Source: Flavobacteriales bacterium
GTDB lineage: Bacteria > Bacteroidota > Bacteroidia > Flavobacteriales_D > Sanyastnellaceae
Assembly (NCBI GenBank): GCA_002862785.1
Contig: PKDZ01000066.1
Span: 1-53,591, forward strand
Direction of reading: 5' to 3'
DNA: 53,591 nt
Shown here: positions 7,115 through 14,669 of the stretch, piece by piece
Layout: each line of letters starts with the position of its first letter
Position numbering within the stretch: the stretch's first letter is position 1
Program-made: the position numbers and the translations under genes
Notes under the pieces: model-generated
The model's database searches: none
The model's input: the letters and a program-made list of their open reading frames with translations, nothing else
Told to the model about the DNA's origin: nothing

Positions 7115-8272
7115 TCAATGTGCGTGGACTGTGGAAATGTGGTCGCGGAGGGCGAGGACACGTTGCTCGGCTGCGTCGGCCGTTTCGGCGAGGAGGGTGA
7201 CGTGGCCCATCTTTCGGCCGGGGCGCACCGCGGCCTTGCCGTAAATGTGCGGGTGGAGGCCCGGTTCGGCGAGGGCCGTCCCGAAGCCGGGGTAGACCGG
7301 GACGCCGCTGGCGTCGGGGGCACCGATCAAATTGAGCATGGCCGCGGCCGTCCATTGGGCCGTGTCGCCGAGAGGCAGGCCGAGGATGGCCCGCAAGTGC
7401 TGCTCGAATTGCGACGTACCGCACGCCTCAATGGTGTGGTGGCCGGAATTGTGGGCGCGGGGGGCGACCTCGTTGACCAGAATCCGGCCCTCCTTGTCGA
7501 GGAAGAGCTCGATGGCGAGCAAACCGACGAAGTCCATGGCCTCCACCACGGACAGAGCCACCTGACGGGCCTCGGCCTCGACCGCCTCGGAGATGCGGGC
7601 CGGTGCGACCAAGTAGTCGACGAGGTTGAGTTCATTGAAGACCGACTCGACGACGGGATACGTCTTGACTTCGCCGGTCGTGGAGCGGGCCACGATGACG
7701 CTCAGCTCCTTCTCGATGTCGACAGCGTCCTCGAGCACGCTCGGCGCGTCGAAGGCATCGGCGGCATCGGCCTCCGTGCGGATGATCTGCACGCCACGGC
7801 CGTCGTATCCGCCGGTGCGCAACTTCTGGACCACCGGCAGGCCGCGCGACAGGACCTCGGCCCGGCCATCTTCGACCAGTGCGAAATCCGAAGTCGGGAT
7901 GCCATGGTCGGCGTAGAACTCCTTTTGGGTGCCCTTGTCGCGGATGAGCGCGAGGTGGGCGGGGTCGGGCAACACCTGCACGCCCATCGCCTTCAGGGCG
8001 GTGAGGCCTTCGATGCTCACGTTCTCGATTTCCACCGTGACCACATCGAGGGTGCGCCCCCAGGCGATGACCGCCTCGGCGTCGTTGAGGTCGCCCTGGG
8101 TAAACTGGTGGGCAATCCGGGCGCACGGGCACTGCGGATCGGGGTCGAGGATGTGGATGCGGTAATCGAGGTCGAGCGCCGCCTGGATGGTCATCCGGCC
8201 GAGCTGGCCTCCGCCGAGGAATCCGATGCGCAGGTCCGCGCCGTTGCGAAAGGTTGCCGAGTCGCCTTGCAT
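7115..8272 (-). CDS. purK: 5-(carboxyamino)imidazole ribonucleotide synthase PurK
   Basis: ATP-grasp enzyme of purine synthesis that carboxylates AIR with bicarbonate; 385 residues, within the normal 350-390. Motifs seen are RIGFLGGGQLGRMTIQAA at the N-terminus, DVVTVEIENVSIEGL, VQKLRTGGYDGRGVQII in the ATP-binding lid, VLEDAVDIEKELSVIVAR and NEVAPRAHNSGHHTIEAC near the C-terminus. The ATG at 8272 lies upstream of the usual family start by about 14 residues, but no closer start exists and TATCTTCG ends 5 nt before it. It is transcribed divergently from the outer-membrane protein gene at 8304. purE is not in this window. Confidence 0.96.
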   Translation of the reverse strand: MQGDSATFRNGADLRIGFLGGGQLGRMTIQAALDLDYRIHILDPDPQCPCARIAHQFTQGDLNDAEAVIAWGRTLDVVTVEIENVSIEGLTALKAMGVQVLPDPAHLALIRDKGTQKEFYADHGIPTSDFALVEDGRAEVLSRGLPVVQKLRTGGYDGRGVQIIRTEADAADAFDAPSVLEDAVDIEKELSVIVARSTTGEVKTYPVVESVFNELNLVDYLVAPARISEAVEAEARQVALSVVEAMDFVGLLAIELFLDKEGRILVNEVAPRAHNSGHHTIEACGTSQFEQHLRAILGLPLGDTAQWTAAAMLNLIGAPDASGVPVYPGFGTALAEPGLHPHIYGKAAVRPGRKMGHVTLLAETADAAEQRVLALRDHISTVHAH

Positions 8273-8277
8273 GGCGG

Positions 8278-8285
8278 CGAAGATA
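8278..8285 (-). promoter_or_regulatory. Putative -7 element of purK
   Basis: TATCTTCG on the minus strand, 5 nt before the purK ATG and only 6 bp from the opposite-facing element at 8292-8299. Confidence 0.5.
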
Positions 8286-8291
8286 CCGGCC

Positions 8292-8299
8292 TAATTTCG
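8292..8299 (+). promoter_or_regulatory. Putative -7 element of the 193-aa outer-membrane protein gene
   Basis: TAATTTCG, 4 nt before the ATG at 8304. A TTG at 8268-8270 lies near -34 relative to that ATG and could be the -33 element. Confidence 0.5.
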
Positions 8300-8303
8300 G
8301 AGC

Positions 8304-8885
8304 ATGACCCGCAGCCTTCTGCTTCTCGTGATCCTTCTTTCCACCGGACTGACGACCTCGGCCCAGAGCGACTGGTGGTTCGATTCGGAGGAACGCGAGC
8401 GGGACATCACCGGGGTGGACCAGCGGCCGATGAGCGAGAAGAGCTTCCGAGAGCGCTTGACCCTCGGAGGCACCGCAGCCTTCCAATTGGGGACCGTGAC
8501 CCTGCTGGGCGGAGCGCCTCAGGTCGGGTACCGCATCAACGACAACCTGCTCGCGGGCGTTGGGGCCACGTATTATTTCAACCGGTTCAAGGACATCGGC
8601 TACACCCAGCATCTCTACGGGGCCAACGTCTTTGCCCGCCACCGGCTCTTCACCCGGGTCTTTGCGCACGTCGAATCCGAAGCCATCAACATCGAGACCT
8701 TCGGCCCATTCAACCCCACCGCCGAACGCCAATGGGTCAACATGCTGTGGGTGGGGGGCGGATACTACCAAGGCCTGTCGGACCGCCTTGGGGCCGGGGT
8801 GACCATCCTCTACGACGTTTCCGAAAATCCGCTCAACCCTTACGACAACCCCACCATCCGGGGTGGCGTGGCCATTGGGTTCTGA
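8304..8885 (+). CDS. Small outer-membrane beta-barrel protein of unknown function
   Basis: A 193-residue exported protein with a clear signal peptide (MTRSLLLLVILLSTGLTTSAQ, cleavage expected after residue 20-21). The mature part is rich in alternating aromatic and polar residues and glycines (VGYRINDNLLAGVGATYYF, LYGANVFARHRLFTRVFAHV, WVGGGYYQGLSDRLGAGVTI) and ends in a terminal phenylalanine (GGVAIGF), as expected for an outer-membrane barrel. Size suggests 8 strands. From memory, similar predicted porin-like proteins are common in Bacteroidota, but I do not recognise a characterised family. It stands alone between purK and the MscS channel, with its own promoter motif. Confidence 0.75.
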   Translation: MTRSLLLLVILLSTGLTTSAQSDWWFDSEERERDITGVDQRPMSEKSFRERLTLGGTAAFQLGTVTLLGGAPQVGYRINDNLLAGVGATYYFNRFKDIGYTQHLYGANVFARHRLFTRVFAHVESEAINIETFGPFNPTAERQWVNMLWVGGGYYQGLSDRLGAGVTILYDVSENPLNPYDNPTIRGGVAIGF

Positions 8886-8936
8886 CCTGCTGACTTTCAG
8901 GGGAATTGCGCATTTTGCGCCCGCATTCACGACACC

Positions 8937-10001
8937 ATGGACATCCTCCAGAACACCTTCCTGGGCAATTCGCTCGAACATTGGCTCATCGCCCTCGCGT
9001 GGGCCGTCGGCGGCATCATCGTCGCCCGCATCCTCTACAAGGTCGTGGGCAGCATCGCGCGCCGACTGACCGCCAAGACCCGGTCCAACCTCGACGATCT
9101 CATCGTCGACAAGCTCGAGGAACCGCTGGTGCTGGCCCTCACCATCATCGCCCTGCGCACGGCATACGGACAACTGACCTTCGGAGACAATGTCGACGCC
9201 TTCGTGGACACCTCGATGACGGTGGCCTATGCCCTGAACATCACCTGGGGAGTCGCCCGGCTCGTGGACGCCATGATCATGAACTTCTTCGTGCCGTTCA
9301 CGCTGCGCAGCGAAAGCACGATGATGGACCAATTCGCCCCCATCCTGCGAAAGGGATTGAGGTCGGGCATCTGGATCCTCGGCATCATCCTCGCCCTCAA
9401 CAACGCCGGCTATGACGTGGGCGCCCTCCTCGCGGGTGTCGGCATCGGAGGCCTGGCCCTGGCCATGGCCGCCAAGGACTTCGTGTCCAACATGTTCGGC
9501 GGCATCACCGTCTTCGTGGACCAGCCATTCAAGGTCGGCGAGCGCATCCAAATCGCGGGCTACGACGGGACAATCGAAGAAATCGGACTGCGCTCCACCC
9601 GGTTGCGCACCTTGGCCGGCCGCATTGTCATCATCCCCAACTTCAAGTTCACGGACAGCTTCCTCGAGAATGTGACCAATGAGCCCGCTCGGAAAATCTC
9701 CCTGACGCTGGGCTTGACCTATGACACGACCCCCGATCGAATCGAAGACGCCATCAGCATCCTGAAGGACATCATCACCGAGCGGGAGGAAACGCTCGAG
9801 CAGGAGCCCACCATCTGGTTTGACAGCTTCGGCGACTTCTCGCTGAACATCAAGATGGTCTACTACATCAAGAAGGAAGGCCACTGGGCATACAGCCCCA
9901 ACGAAGTGAACCTCGAGATCCTCAAGCGCTTCAACGCCGCCGGTCTCGACTTCGCCTTCCCGACCCAGACGCTCCTCACCCCCGACGTCTCCGCCAGTTG
10001 A
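8937..10001 (+). CDS. MscS-type mechanosensitive ion channel
   Basis: A 354-residue small-conductance mechanosensitive channel of the MscS family, which opens under membrane tension to release osmolytes. There are three to four N-terminal membrane segments, then the pore helix VGALLAGVGIGGLALAMAAKDFVSNMFGG (glycine/alanine-packed TM3), and the cytoplasmic beta domain starting ITVFVDQPFKVGERIQIAG with the conserved TIEEIGLRSTRLRT and VIIPNFKF. The C-terminal alpha/beta cage follows to about residue 345. Slightly longer than E. coli MscS because of the N-terminal segments. It converges with ruvC, and the stop codons are adjacent. Confidence 0.94.
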   Translation: MDILQNTFLGNSLEHWLIALAWAVGGIIVARILYKVVGSIARRLTAKTRSNLDDLIVDKLEEPLVLALTIIALRTAYGQLTFGDNVDAFVDTSMTVAYALNITWGVARLVDAMIMNFFVPFTLRSESTMMDQFAPILRKGLRSGIWILGIILALNNAGYDVGALLAGVGIGGLALAMAAKDFVSNMFGGITVFVDQPFKVGERIQIAGYDGTIEEIGLRSTRLRTLAGRIVIIPNFKFTDSFLENVTNEPARKISLTLGLTYDTTPDRIEDAISILKDIITEREETLEQEPTIWFDSFGDFSLNIKMVYYIKKEGHWAYSPNEVNLEILKRFNAAGLDFAFPTQTLLTPDVSAS

Positions 10002-10565
10002 TCAGCGCGTGCGGCCGGGGTTTTCGCGGACGAAGGCGGCCCAGCCGCCGCCCTTGCCGCCGAGGGTAGGGGTGCCCATTTCATAAAGGTGACAGAGCGC
10101 GACGGCGAGGCCGTCGGTGGCGTCGAGGTCGCGCGGCATGTCGGCGTCCGGAATCTTGAGCGTCCGCTGCACCATGCCGGCCACCTGTTCCTTAGAGGCG
10201 GCGCCCGATCCGGTGATGGCCTGCTTGACCCGGCGCGGGGCGTACTCGGCCACCGGCACTTCGCGAACGAGCGCAGCGGCAAGGGCGACCCCCTGGGCGC
10301 GGCCGAGCTTGAGCATGGACTGGACGTTTTTGCCAAAGAAGGGAGCCTCGACGGCAAAGTGGTCCGGCGTGTGCGCTTCGATCAGGCCGGCGCACCGCTC
10401 GTGGATGCGCTTGAGCTTGGCGGCGTGGTCCTTCACCTTGGACAGGTGGAGGGCGCCCATCTCGAGGAGTTCGACCCGGTTGCGCGACCAAGCCCGGATG
10501 ACCCCGTAGCCCATGATCGTGGTGCCGGGGTCAATGCCGAGGATGATCGTCGGTTCGTCGCTCAC
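10002..10565 (-). CDS. ruvC: Crossover junction endodeoxyribonuclease RuvC
   Basis: Holliday-junction resolvase acting with RuvAB; 187 residues. The four acidic catalytic residues are recognisable: D12 in ILGIDPGTTIMGYGV, E73 in HFAVEAPFFGKN, and D148 and D151 in RDLDATDGLAVALCH. The start is a GTG at 10565; CCAATTTG ends 5 nt before it and matches the -7 element only in the AATTTG part. The C-terminal tail (GGKGGGWAAFVRENPGRTR) is a short basic extension. It is divergent from the envelope gene cluster starting at 10729. ruvA and ruvB are not in the window. Confidence 0.96.
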   Translation of the reverse strand: MSDEPTIILGIDPGTTIMGYGVIRAWSRNRVELLEMGALHLSKVKDHAAKLKRIHERCAGLIEAHTPDHFAVEAPFFGKNVQSMLKLGRAQGVALAAALVREVPVAEYAPRRVKQAITGSGAASKEQVAGMVQRTLKIPDADMPRDLDATDGLAVALCHLYEMGTPTLGGKGGGWAAFVRENPGRTR

Positions 10566-10712
10566 ACCTGCAAATTGGGCAGGGCAGGTCCCGGTTCTTC
10601 ACCCTGGGATGGAAGGTTCTCCACGGCACAGGGAACGTCTTCAGGCCATCCTGTCAAGCGGACGATTCTCCCATCCATCAAATGGGATTATATCATGATC
10701 CCGTATAATGTG

Positions 10713-10720
10713 TATCTTTA
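10713..10720 (+). promoter_or_regulatory. Putative -7 element of the envelope gene cluster
   Basis: TATCTTTA in the AT-rich patch 10680-10725 of the 163-bp ruvC/envelope intergenic region. It lies 5 nt before an in-frame TTG at 10726 and 8 nt before the ATG at 10729. A partial palindrome (GGGAT-N9-ATCCC, 10684-10702) just upstream could be an operator. Confidence 0.45.
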
Positions 10721-10728
10721 AGTAGTTG

Positions 10729-11712
10729 ATGTTCAGTCCGATGGGCAAAACCCTGACCACCTCGCATGAATGGACCCTCCCGGCCATTCCCGCTTCCATT
10801 CGGTGTGCGGTCGGTTTGGGCATTCCCCTGGTGGCCACGGTGTGGATCCTGCAATCCCGGCTGTTGGCCCTGCCCGCCGAGGCTTGGCAATGGGACATCG
10901 AACCCTCTCTGCTTCTGGTTGTGCTGCTCCTCTCTCCCGTCAACTGGGGGTTGGAGGCCATGAAATGGGCGGAACTCCTGCCCTATGGCCGCATGGGGCG
11001 ACGGTGGCACGAGGTGCTTTACGGCACGGCGTGGTCCCTCATCGGGCCCTTTCGGCTCGGCACCGTCGTGGGCCGTGTGGGCGCCGTGAGGAAGAACGAA
11101 CGCAACCATGCCCTCCGGGCATTCGGAACCTCCTGCGCCGCCCAATGGTGGTGCACGGTGACCGCAACCGGCATCGCGCTGGCTGCCGTGGGTCAGGCAC
11201 TCCTTGCCTTGCCGGTCCTGGTGGTTTCAGCCATGGCCCTCGGCCTCTATTTCGGTTGGTCTCCTGGCTTCTGGCATCGACTCCGGAAAACCCCGCTCAG
11301 TGGAGATTGGGGGTTGGCTCGGCGCATTCCCACCGTTCGCCGACGCCGGACCTTGAGCCTGAGTGTGGCCCGCTACATCGTCATGTTGACCCAATTCGTC
11401 CTCGCCTTGCAGGCCTTTCACCACTTGGCCCGCCTTTCCTGGGTCGACCAGATGATCCAGCAATCCTCTGGAGCCGCCTTGACTTGGGGATTGACGAGCC
11501 TGGCGCCTTTGCCCCTGCTGGGTGATCTGGGATTGCGCGAGGCGGCCGCTTTGCTGGCCCTGCCGGCCCCGACTCCGGCCGACACCACCGCCATCATCGC
11601 CGCCACGCTGAGCCTCTGGGTCATCAACCTGATCCTGCCCGCCCTCGTGGGCCTCCTCTGGCAATGGCAATCCGTGCGGACCAAGTCGCGCATGGCGAAC
11701 TTGCCCCTGTGA
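10729..11712 (+). CDS. LPG-synthase-TM-like integral membrane protein
   Basis: A 327-residue protein with about eight hydrophobic segments. The pattern (LLLLSPVNWGLEAMKWAELL, then an arginine-containing amphipathic segment with GPFRLGTVVGRVGAV, then LTSLAPLPLLGDLGLREAAA) resembles the UPF0104 / lysylphosphatidylglycerol synthase transmembrane superfamily, which often sits beside glycosyltransferases in Bacteroidota. The catalytic GNAT domain of MprF is absent, so it is not an aminoacyl-phospholipid synthase; a flippase-like or lipid-handling role is inference. Start choice: TTG 10726, ATG 10729 or ATG 10741; I take 10729. It overlaps the following glycosyltransferase (GTGA), indicating co-translation. 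Confidence 0.65.
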   Translation: MFSPMGKTLTTSHEWTLPAIPASIRCAVGLGIPLVATVWILQSRLLALPAEAWQWDIEPSLLLVVLLLSPVNWGLEAMKWAELLPYGRMGRRWHEVLYGTAWSLIGPFRLGTVVGRVGAVRKNERNHALRAFGTSCAAQWWCTVTATGIALAAVGQALLALPVLVVSAMALGLYFGWSPGFWHRLRKTPLSGDWGLARRIPTVRRRRTLSLSVARYIVMLTQFVLALQAFHHLARLSWVDQMIQQSSGAALTWGLTSLAPLPLLGDLGLREAAALLALPAPTPADTTAIIAATLSLWVINLILPALVGLLWQWQSVRTKSRMANLPL

Positions 11713-12845
11713 ATCCAGGCTGGTCATTCCTGCTTTTCCTTCCCCTTGCCCTTCACCTCCGGCACCTGTTGCACTGGAGTCGTGGCCTGCGTCAGGCATG
11801 GTCCAGGATCGACCCCGCTGAGGGGGCGCCATCACTCGACCTCACTGTGGTTCTTCCCGTCCGCAATGAAGCAGAGACACTCCCTCGACTGCTGGCGGAT
11901 CTTGCCGGGCAATCCCTTTGGCCCTCTGAGGTCATTGTCATCGATGATGCCTCCGAGGACGGCACTCGGGAAGCGGTGGAGTCGGCCGGACCCTTCCCTT
12001 TTCCCCTGCGCATCCGGCCCAACCCGGGCACGGGAAAGAAAGCCGGACTGTCTACTGGAATTCGTGAGTCCCACACCGAGTGGGTGGTGGGCCTCGACGC
12101 GGACGTCCGCCTCGGCCCCACGGCCTTGGCCGCCATGGTGGAGGGATTGGCAGGCCGACACTCCGAGTGGGACATGGCGCTCCTGCCTCTGCGCATTGCG
12201 CGCCGCGCTGAGGGTCCCCCCGAGGACATGCTGACCGGGCTTCAAGCGCTGGATTTTGCCGCCATGCAAGGATGGGCCGTGGCCGCGGTGCTAAGGGGCC
12301 GGCCCGCCATGGCGAGTGGCGGTGGATGGATGTGGCGCCGGGATGCCTTTCCCCACGACCAATTGAAACCGGAACTCCCCAGCGGCGACGATGTCTTCTC
12401 CCTCGCCGCCTTGATTGAGCGGGGCGATGGACACCGTGTAGGATGGATTGGGGACCGGCGGGCCATGGTGTCGGCCGGCCCCATGGACACCCTCGGCACC
12501 CTGCTCGACCAACGCATTCGATGGGGCGCCAAGAGCACCCGCTACCCCAAGGCATTGAGCGAGGCCCGACGGGTTGCCTGGACCGTGACCACCGTCCACG
12601 CCGCCGGACTGGTCCTCCTCGTCCTGGACCCCCTCCTCGGGGCCGCATTCTGGGGGACAAAAAGCGCCGCCGACATGGCCTACACAGCGCAGGTCGGTGC
12701 GATGTACACCCTCCTTCCGAAGCGCCGCCCTCACACCCTGTGGAGCTTGTTTCTGCTGGCCATTTCGCATCCGATCTTCATTGCCACCACCCTTCTCTTG
12801 ATGCCGTTCCGGACCGGCCGTTGGAAGGGACGACCGGCCACCTAA
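11709..12845 (+). CDS. Membrane glycosyltransferase family 2
   Basis: A 378-residue GT-A glycosyltransferase. The GTG at 11709 overlaps the preceding stop (GTGA) and gives a proper N-terminal membrane helix (WSFLLFLPLALHLRHLL); an ATG at 11664 would lie deep in the upstream gene. The catalytic domain has LDLTVVLPVRNEAETLPRLL, VIVIDDASEDGT, the metal-binding GLDADVRLG and, at the acceptor site, LLDQRIRWGAKSTRYPKAL, a variant of the QxxRW signature of processive or membrane GT2 enzymes. Two or three C-terminal helices follow. It probably adds sugar to a lipid-linked envelope glycan; donor and acceptor are not predictable. Its TAA stop is part of the next promoter-like motif. Confidence 0.88.
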   Translation: MNPGWSFLLFLPLALHLRHLLHWSRGLRQAWSRIDPAEGAPSLDLTVVLPVRNEAETLPRLLADLAGQSLWPSEVIVIDDASEDGTREAVESAGPFPFPLRIRPNPGTGKKAGLSTGIRESHTEWVVGLDADVRLGPTALAAMVEGLAGRHSEWDMALLPLRIARRAEGPPEDMLTGLQALDFAAMQGWAVAAVLRGRPAMASGGGWMWRRDAFPHDQLKPELPSGDDVFSLAALIERGDGHRVGWIGDRRAMVSAGPMDTLGTLLDQRIRWGAKSTRYPKALSEARRVAWTVTTVHAAGLVLLVLDPLLGAAFWGTKSAADMAYTAQVGAMYTLLPKRRPHTLWSLFLLAISHPIFIATTLLLMPFRTGRWKGRPAT

Positions 12846-12850
12846 TTTGC
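12843..12850 (+). promoter_or_regulatory. Putative -7 element overlapping the GT2 stop codon
   Basis: TAATTTGC; the TAA is the stop of the glycosyltransferase, and the GTG of the permease begins 5 nt after the element. Confidence 0.5.
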
Positions 12851-12855
12851 CTTTC

Positions 12856-13728
12856 GTGTCGGCCGTGCAGTCCTTCTTCCGATCCGAACCCACCGCCCTT
12901 TTCGGCGCGGGATGGATCGTGCTCTGGGCCTTCATTGCCTTGACCAGCACCCTGTGGCGGCCCGACCCCACACCCAACGCCAACGCCCAGCACCTCGAGT
13001 GGGCCATGCTGGACCCGGGAGCCGCGGTCGAGGAGGCCGGAGACACCCACCAATTCGCGCTCGGCACCGACCGGTTCGGACGGGACTACCTGTCCCGCGT
13101 GGTGGCCGGCTCGGGGCTGTCCCTGTCGGTCGGCCTCGTCGCGGTGTTGATCTCTTTGCTCATCGGAGTTCCACTCGGCGCCTTCGCCGGCTATCTCGGT
13201 GGCCGGTTCGACGATGCCGTCAGCTGGCTGCTCCAGGTCATGTGGAGCATCCCGACGCTTTTGCTCGTGCTCGCCATCACACTCGCCTTCGGCAAAGGGT
13301 TCCAACAGGTCTTCCTCGCCATCGGCCTGTCGATGTGGGTGGAGGTCGCCAGGGTGGTGCGCGGACAAACCCTCGCGCTGCGCCATGTCGAATGGGTCGA
13401 AGCCGGTCGGGTGCTCGGCCTATCGACCCCCCGCATCGTGATGGGTCACATCCTGCCCAACCTGGCCGCCCCCATCGCCGTGATGGCCTCGGCCAACTTC
13501 GCGGCCGCCATCCTCATCGAGGCCGGCCTGAGCTTCATGGGCGTTGGAGCCCAGATTCCCATGCCGAGCTGGGGCAACCTCATCCGTGACCATTACGGAG
13601 CCATCCTCACCGGACACGCCCATCTTGCCCTCATTCCCGGGGCCTGCATTGTCTCCCTCGTGCTGGCCTTCAACGCCTTGTCCAACGCCCTCGCCCGATC
13701 CGCCTCGAGCCGAACCGAATCCCGATGA
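12856..13728 (+). CDS. OppC/DppC-like ABC transporter permease
   Basis: A 290-residue inner-membrane permease of the peptide/nickel ABC importer family. It shows the OppC-type N-terminal region with TDRFGRDYLSRVVAGSGLSL, five to six membrane helices, and the EAA loop VEWVEAGRVLGLSTPRIVM followed by HILPN, which contacts the ATPase. The C-terminal block ILIEAGLSFMGVGAQIPMPS with WGNLIRD is characteristic. The GTG at 12856 is 5 nt after the promoter motif; a TTG at 12847 would lie within that motif. No matching OppB permease, binding protein or ATPase is adjacent, so it must act with components encoded elsewhere. It overlaps the GDP-fucose synthase gene (ATGA). Confidence 0.9.
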   Translation: MSAVQSFFRSEPTALFGAGWIVLWAFIALTSTLWRPDPTPNANAQHLEWAMLDPGAAVEEAGDTHQFALGTDRFGRDYLSRVVAGSGLSLSVGLVAVLISLLIGVPLGAFAGYLGGRFDDAVSWLLQVMWSIPTLLLVLAITLAFGKGFQQVFLAIGLSMWVEVARVVRGQTLALRHVEWVEAGRVLGLSTPRIVMGHILPNLAAPIAVMASANFAAAILIEAGLSFMGVGAQIPMPSWGNLIRDHYGAILTGHAHLALIPGACIVSLVLAFNALSNALARSASSRTESR

Positions 13729-14669
13729 ACGCCGACTCCCGACTCTACGTTTCCGGCCACCGCGGCATGGTGGGCAGCGCCCTCTGCCGGGCCCTCGCCG
13801 CTGCCGGCCTGCCCGACCCGATCACCTTCACCAGCAGCGAACTCGACCTGCGGGACCAGGCCGCCGTCCGCGCGATGATGCAACGCGAACGGCCCACCCA
13901 TGTCTTCGTCGCCGCCGCCAAGGTGGGCGGCATCCACGCCAACAACGTCTACCGGGCCGACTTCCTCTATGACAACCTCATGATCGAGGCCAACCTGATC
14001 CATGCCGCCCATGAGGTCGGGGTTGAGAAGTTGCTGTTCCTCGGCTCGAGCTGCATCTACCCGAAACTCGCCGAACAGCCGTTGGTCGAAGACGCCCTGC
14101 TGACCGGGGCGCTCGAACCAACCAACGAGCCCTACGCCATCGCCAAGATTGCGGGCATCAAGCTATGCGAGGCTTACCGAGACCAGCACGGGTCAAACTT
14201 TATCTCGGCCATGCCCACCAACCTCTACGGTCCGGGCGACAATTACGACTTGCAAAACAGCCACGTCGTTCCTGCCCTCATCCGAAAGTTCCATGAGGCC
14301 AAGGTGAACCGCGACCCGACCGTGACCTGCTGGGGCACGGGCTCGCCCCGCCGGGAGTTCCTCCACGTCGACGACCTCGCCGAAGCCTGCCTGTTCCTCA
14401 TGGAGGAATACGACGGTAAAGCCTTCGTCAACGTCGGAACGGGGTCCGACCTGTCCATCAAGGAGCTCGCAGAACTGATCCGCCGCATTGTCGGATACGA
14501 GGGCGACATCGTCTGGAACACGGACAAACCCGATGGCACACCCCGCAAACTCATGAACTGCGACCGCATCCACGCCTTGGGTTGGACGCACAGGATTGGT
14601 CTCAACGAGGGGCTGCGCAGCGTCTACGAGGAATACCGCCGCAACCCCGATTCCGCCCGCGCCAAATGA
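13725..14669 (+). CDS. fcl: GDP-L-fucose synthase
   Basis: Short-chain dehydrogenase-type epimerase-reductase converting GDP-4-keto-6-deoxymannose to GDP-L-fucose with NADPH; 314 residues, the usual length. Motifs are the nucleotide-binding YVSGHRGMVGSALCRAL, the KVGGIHANN segment, SSCIYPKLAEQPLVED, the catalytic YAIAKIAGIKLCEAYR (Tyr-x3-Lys), SAMPTNLYGPGDNYD and PRREFLHVDDLAEA. Its substrate is made by the Gmd product encoded at 33172-34266 in this same window. It overlaps its neighbours on both sides by ATGA, so it is part of the envelope operon. Confidence 0.96.
   Translation: MNADSRLYVSGHRGMVGSALCRALAAAGLPDPITFTSSELDLRDQAAVRAMMQRERPTHVFVAAAKVGGIHANNVYRADFLYDNLMIEANLIHAAHEVGVEKLLFLGSSCIYPKLAEQPLVEDALLTGALEPTNEPYAIAKIAGIKLCEAYRDQHGSNFISAMPTNLYGPGDNYDLQNSHVVPALIRKFHEAKVNRDPTVTCWGTGSPRREFLHVDDLAEACLFLMEEYDGKAFVNVGTGSDLSIKELAELIRRIVGYEGDIVWNTDKPDGTPRKLMNCDRIHALGWTHRIGLNEGLRSVYEEYRRNPDSARAK

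Noticed and set aside
7632-9884. A 750-codon open frame on the minus strand across purK, the OMP and the MscS gene
   Set aside because: It is antisense to well-recognised genes, has low-complexity Asp/Gly/Val/His-rich translation typical of the opposite strand of GC-rich coding DNA, and matches no family.
10684-10702. Palindrome GGGAT-N9-ATCCC upstream of the envelope cluster as a definite operator
   Set aside because: Only 5 bp per arm, one occurrence and no known regulator nearby; noted with the promoter but not called as a site.
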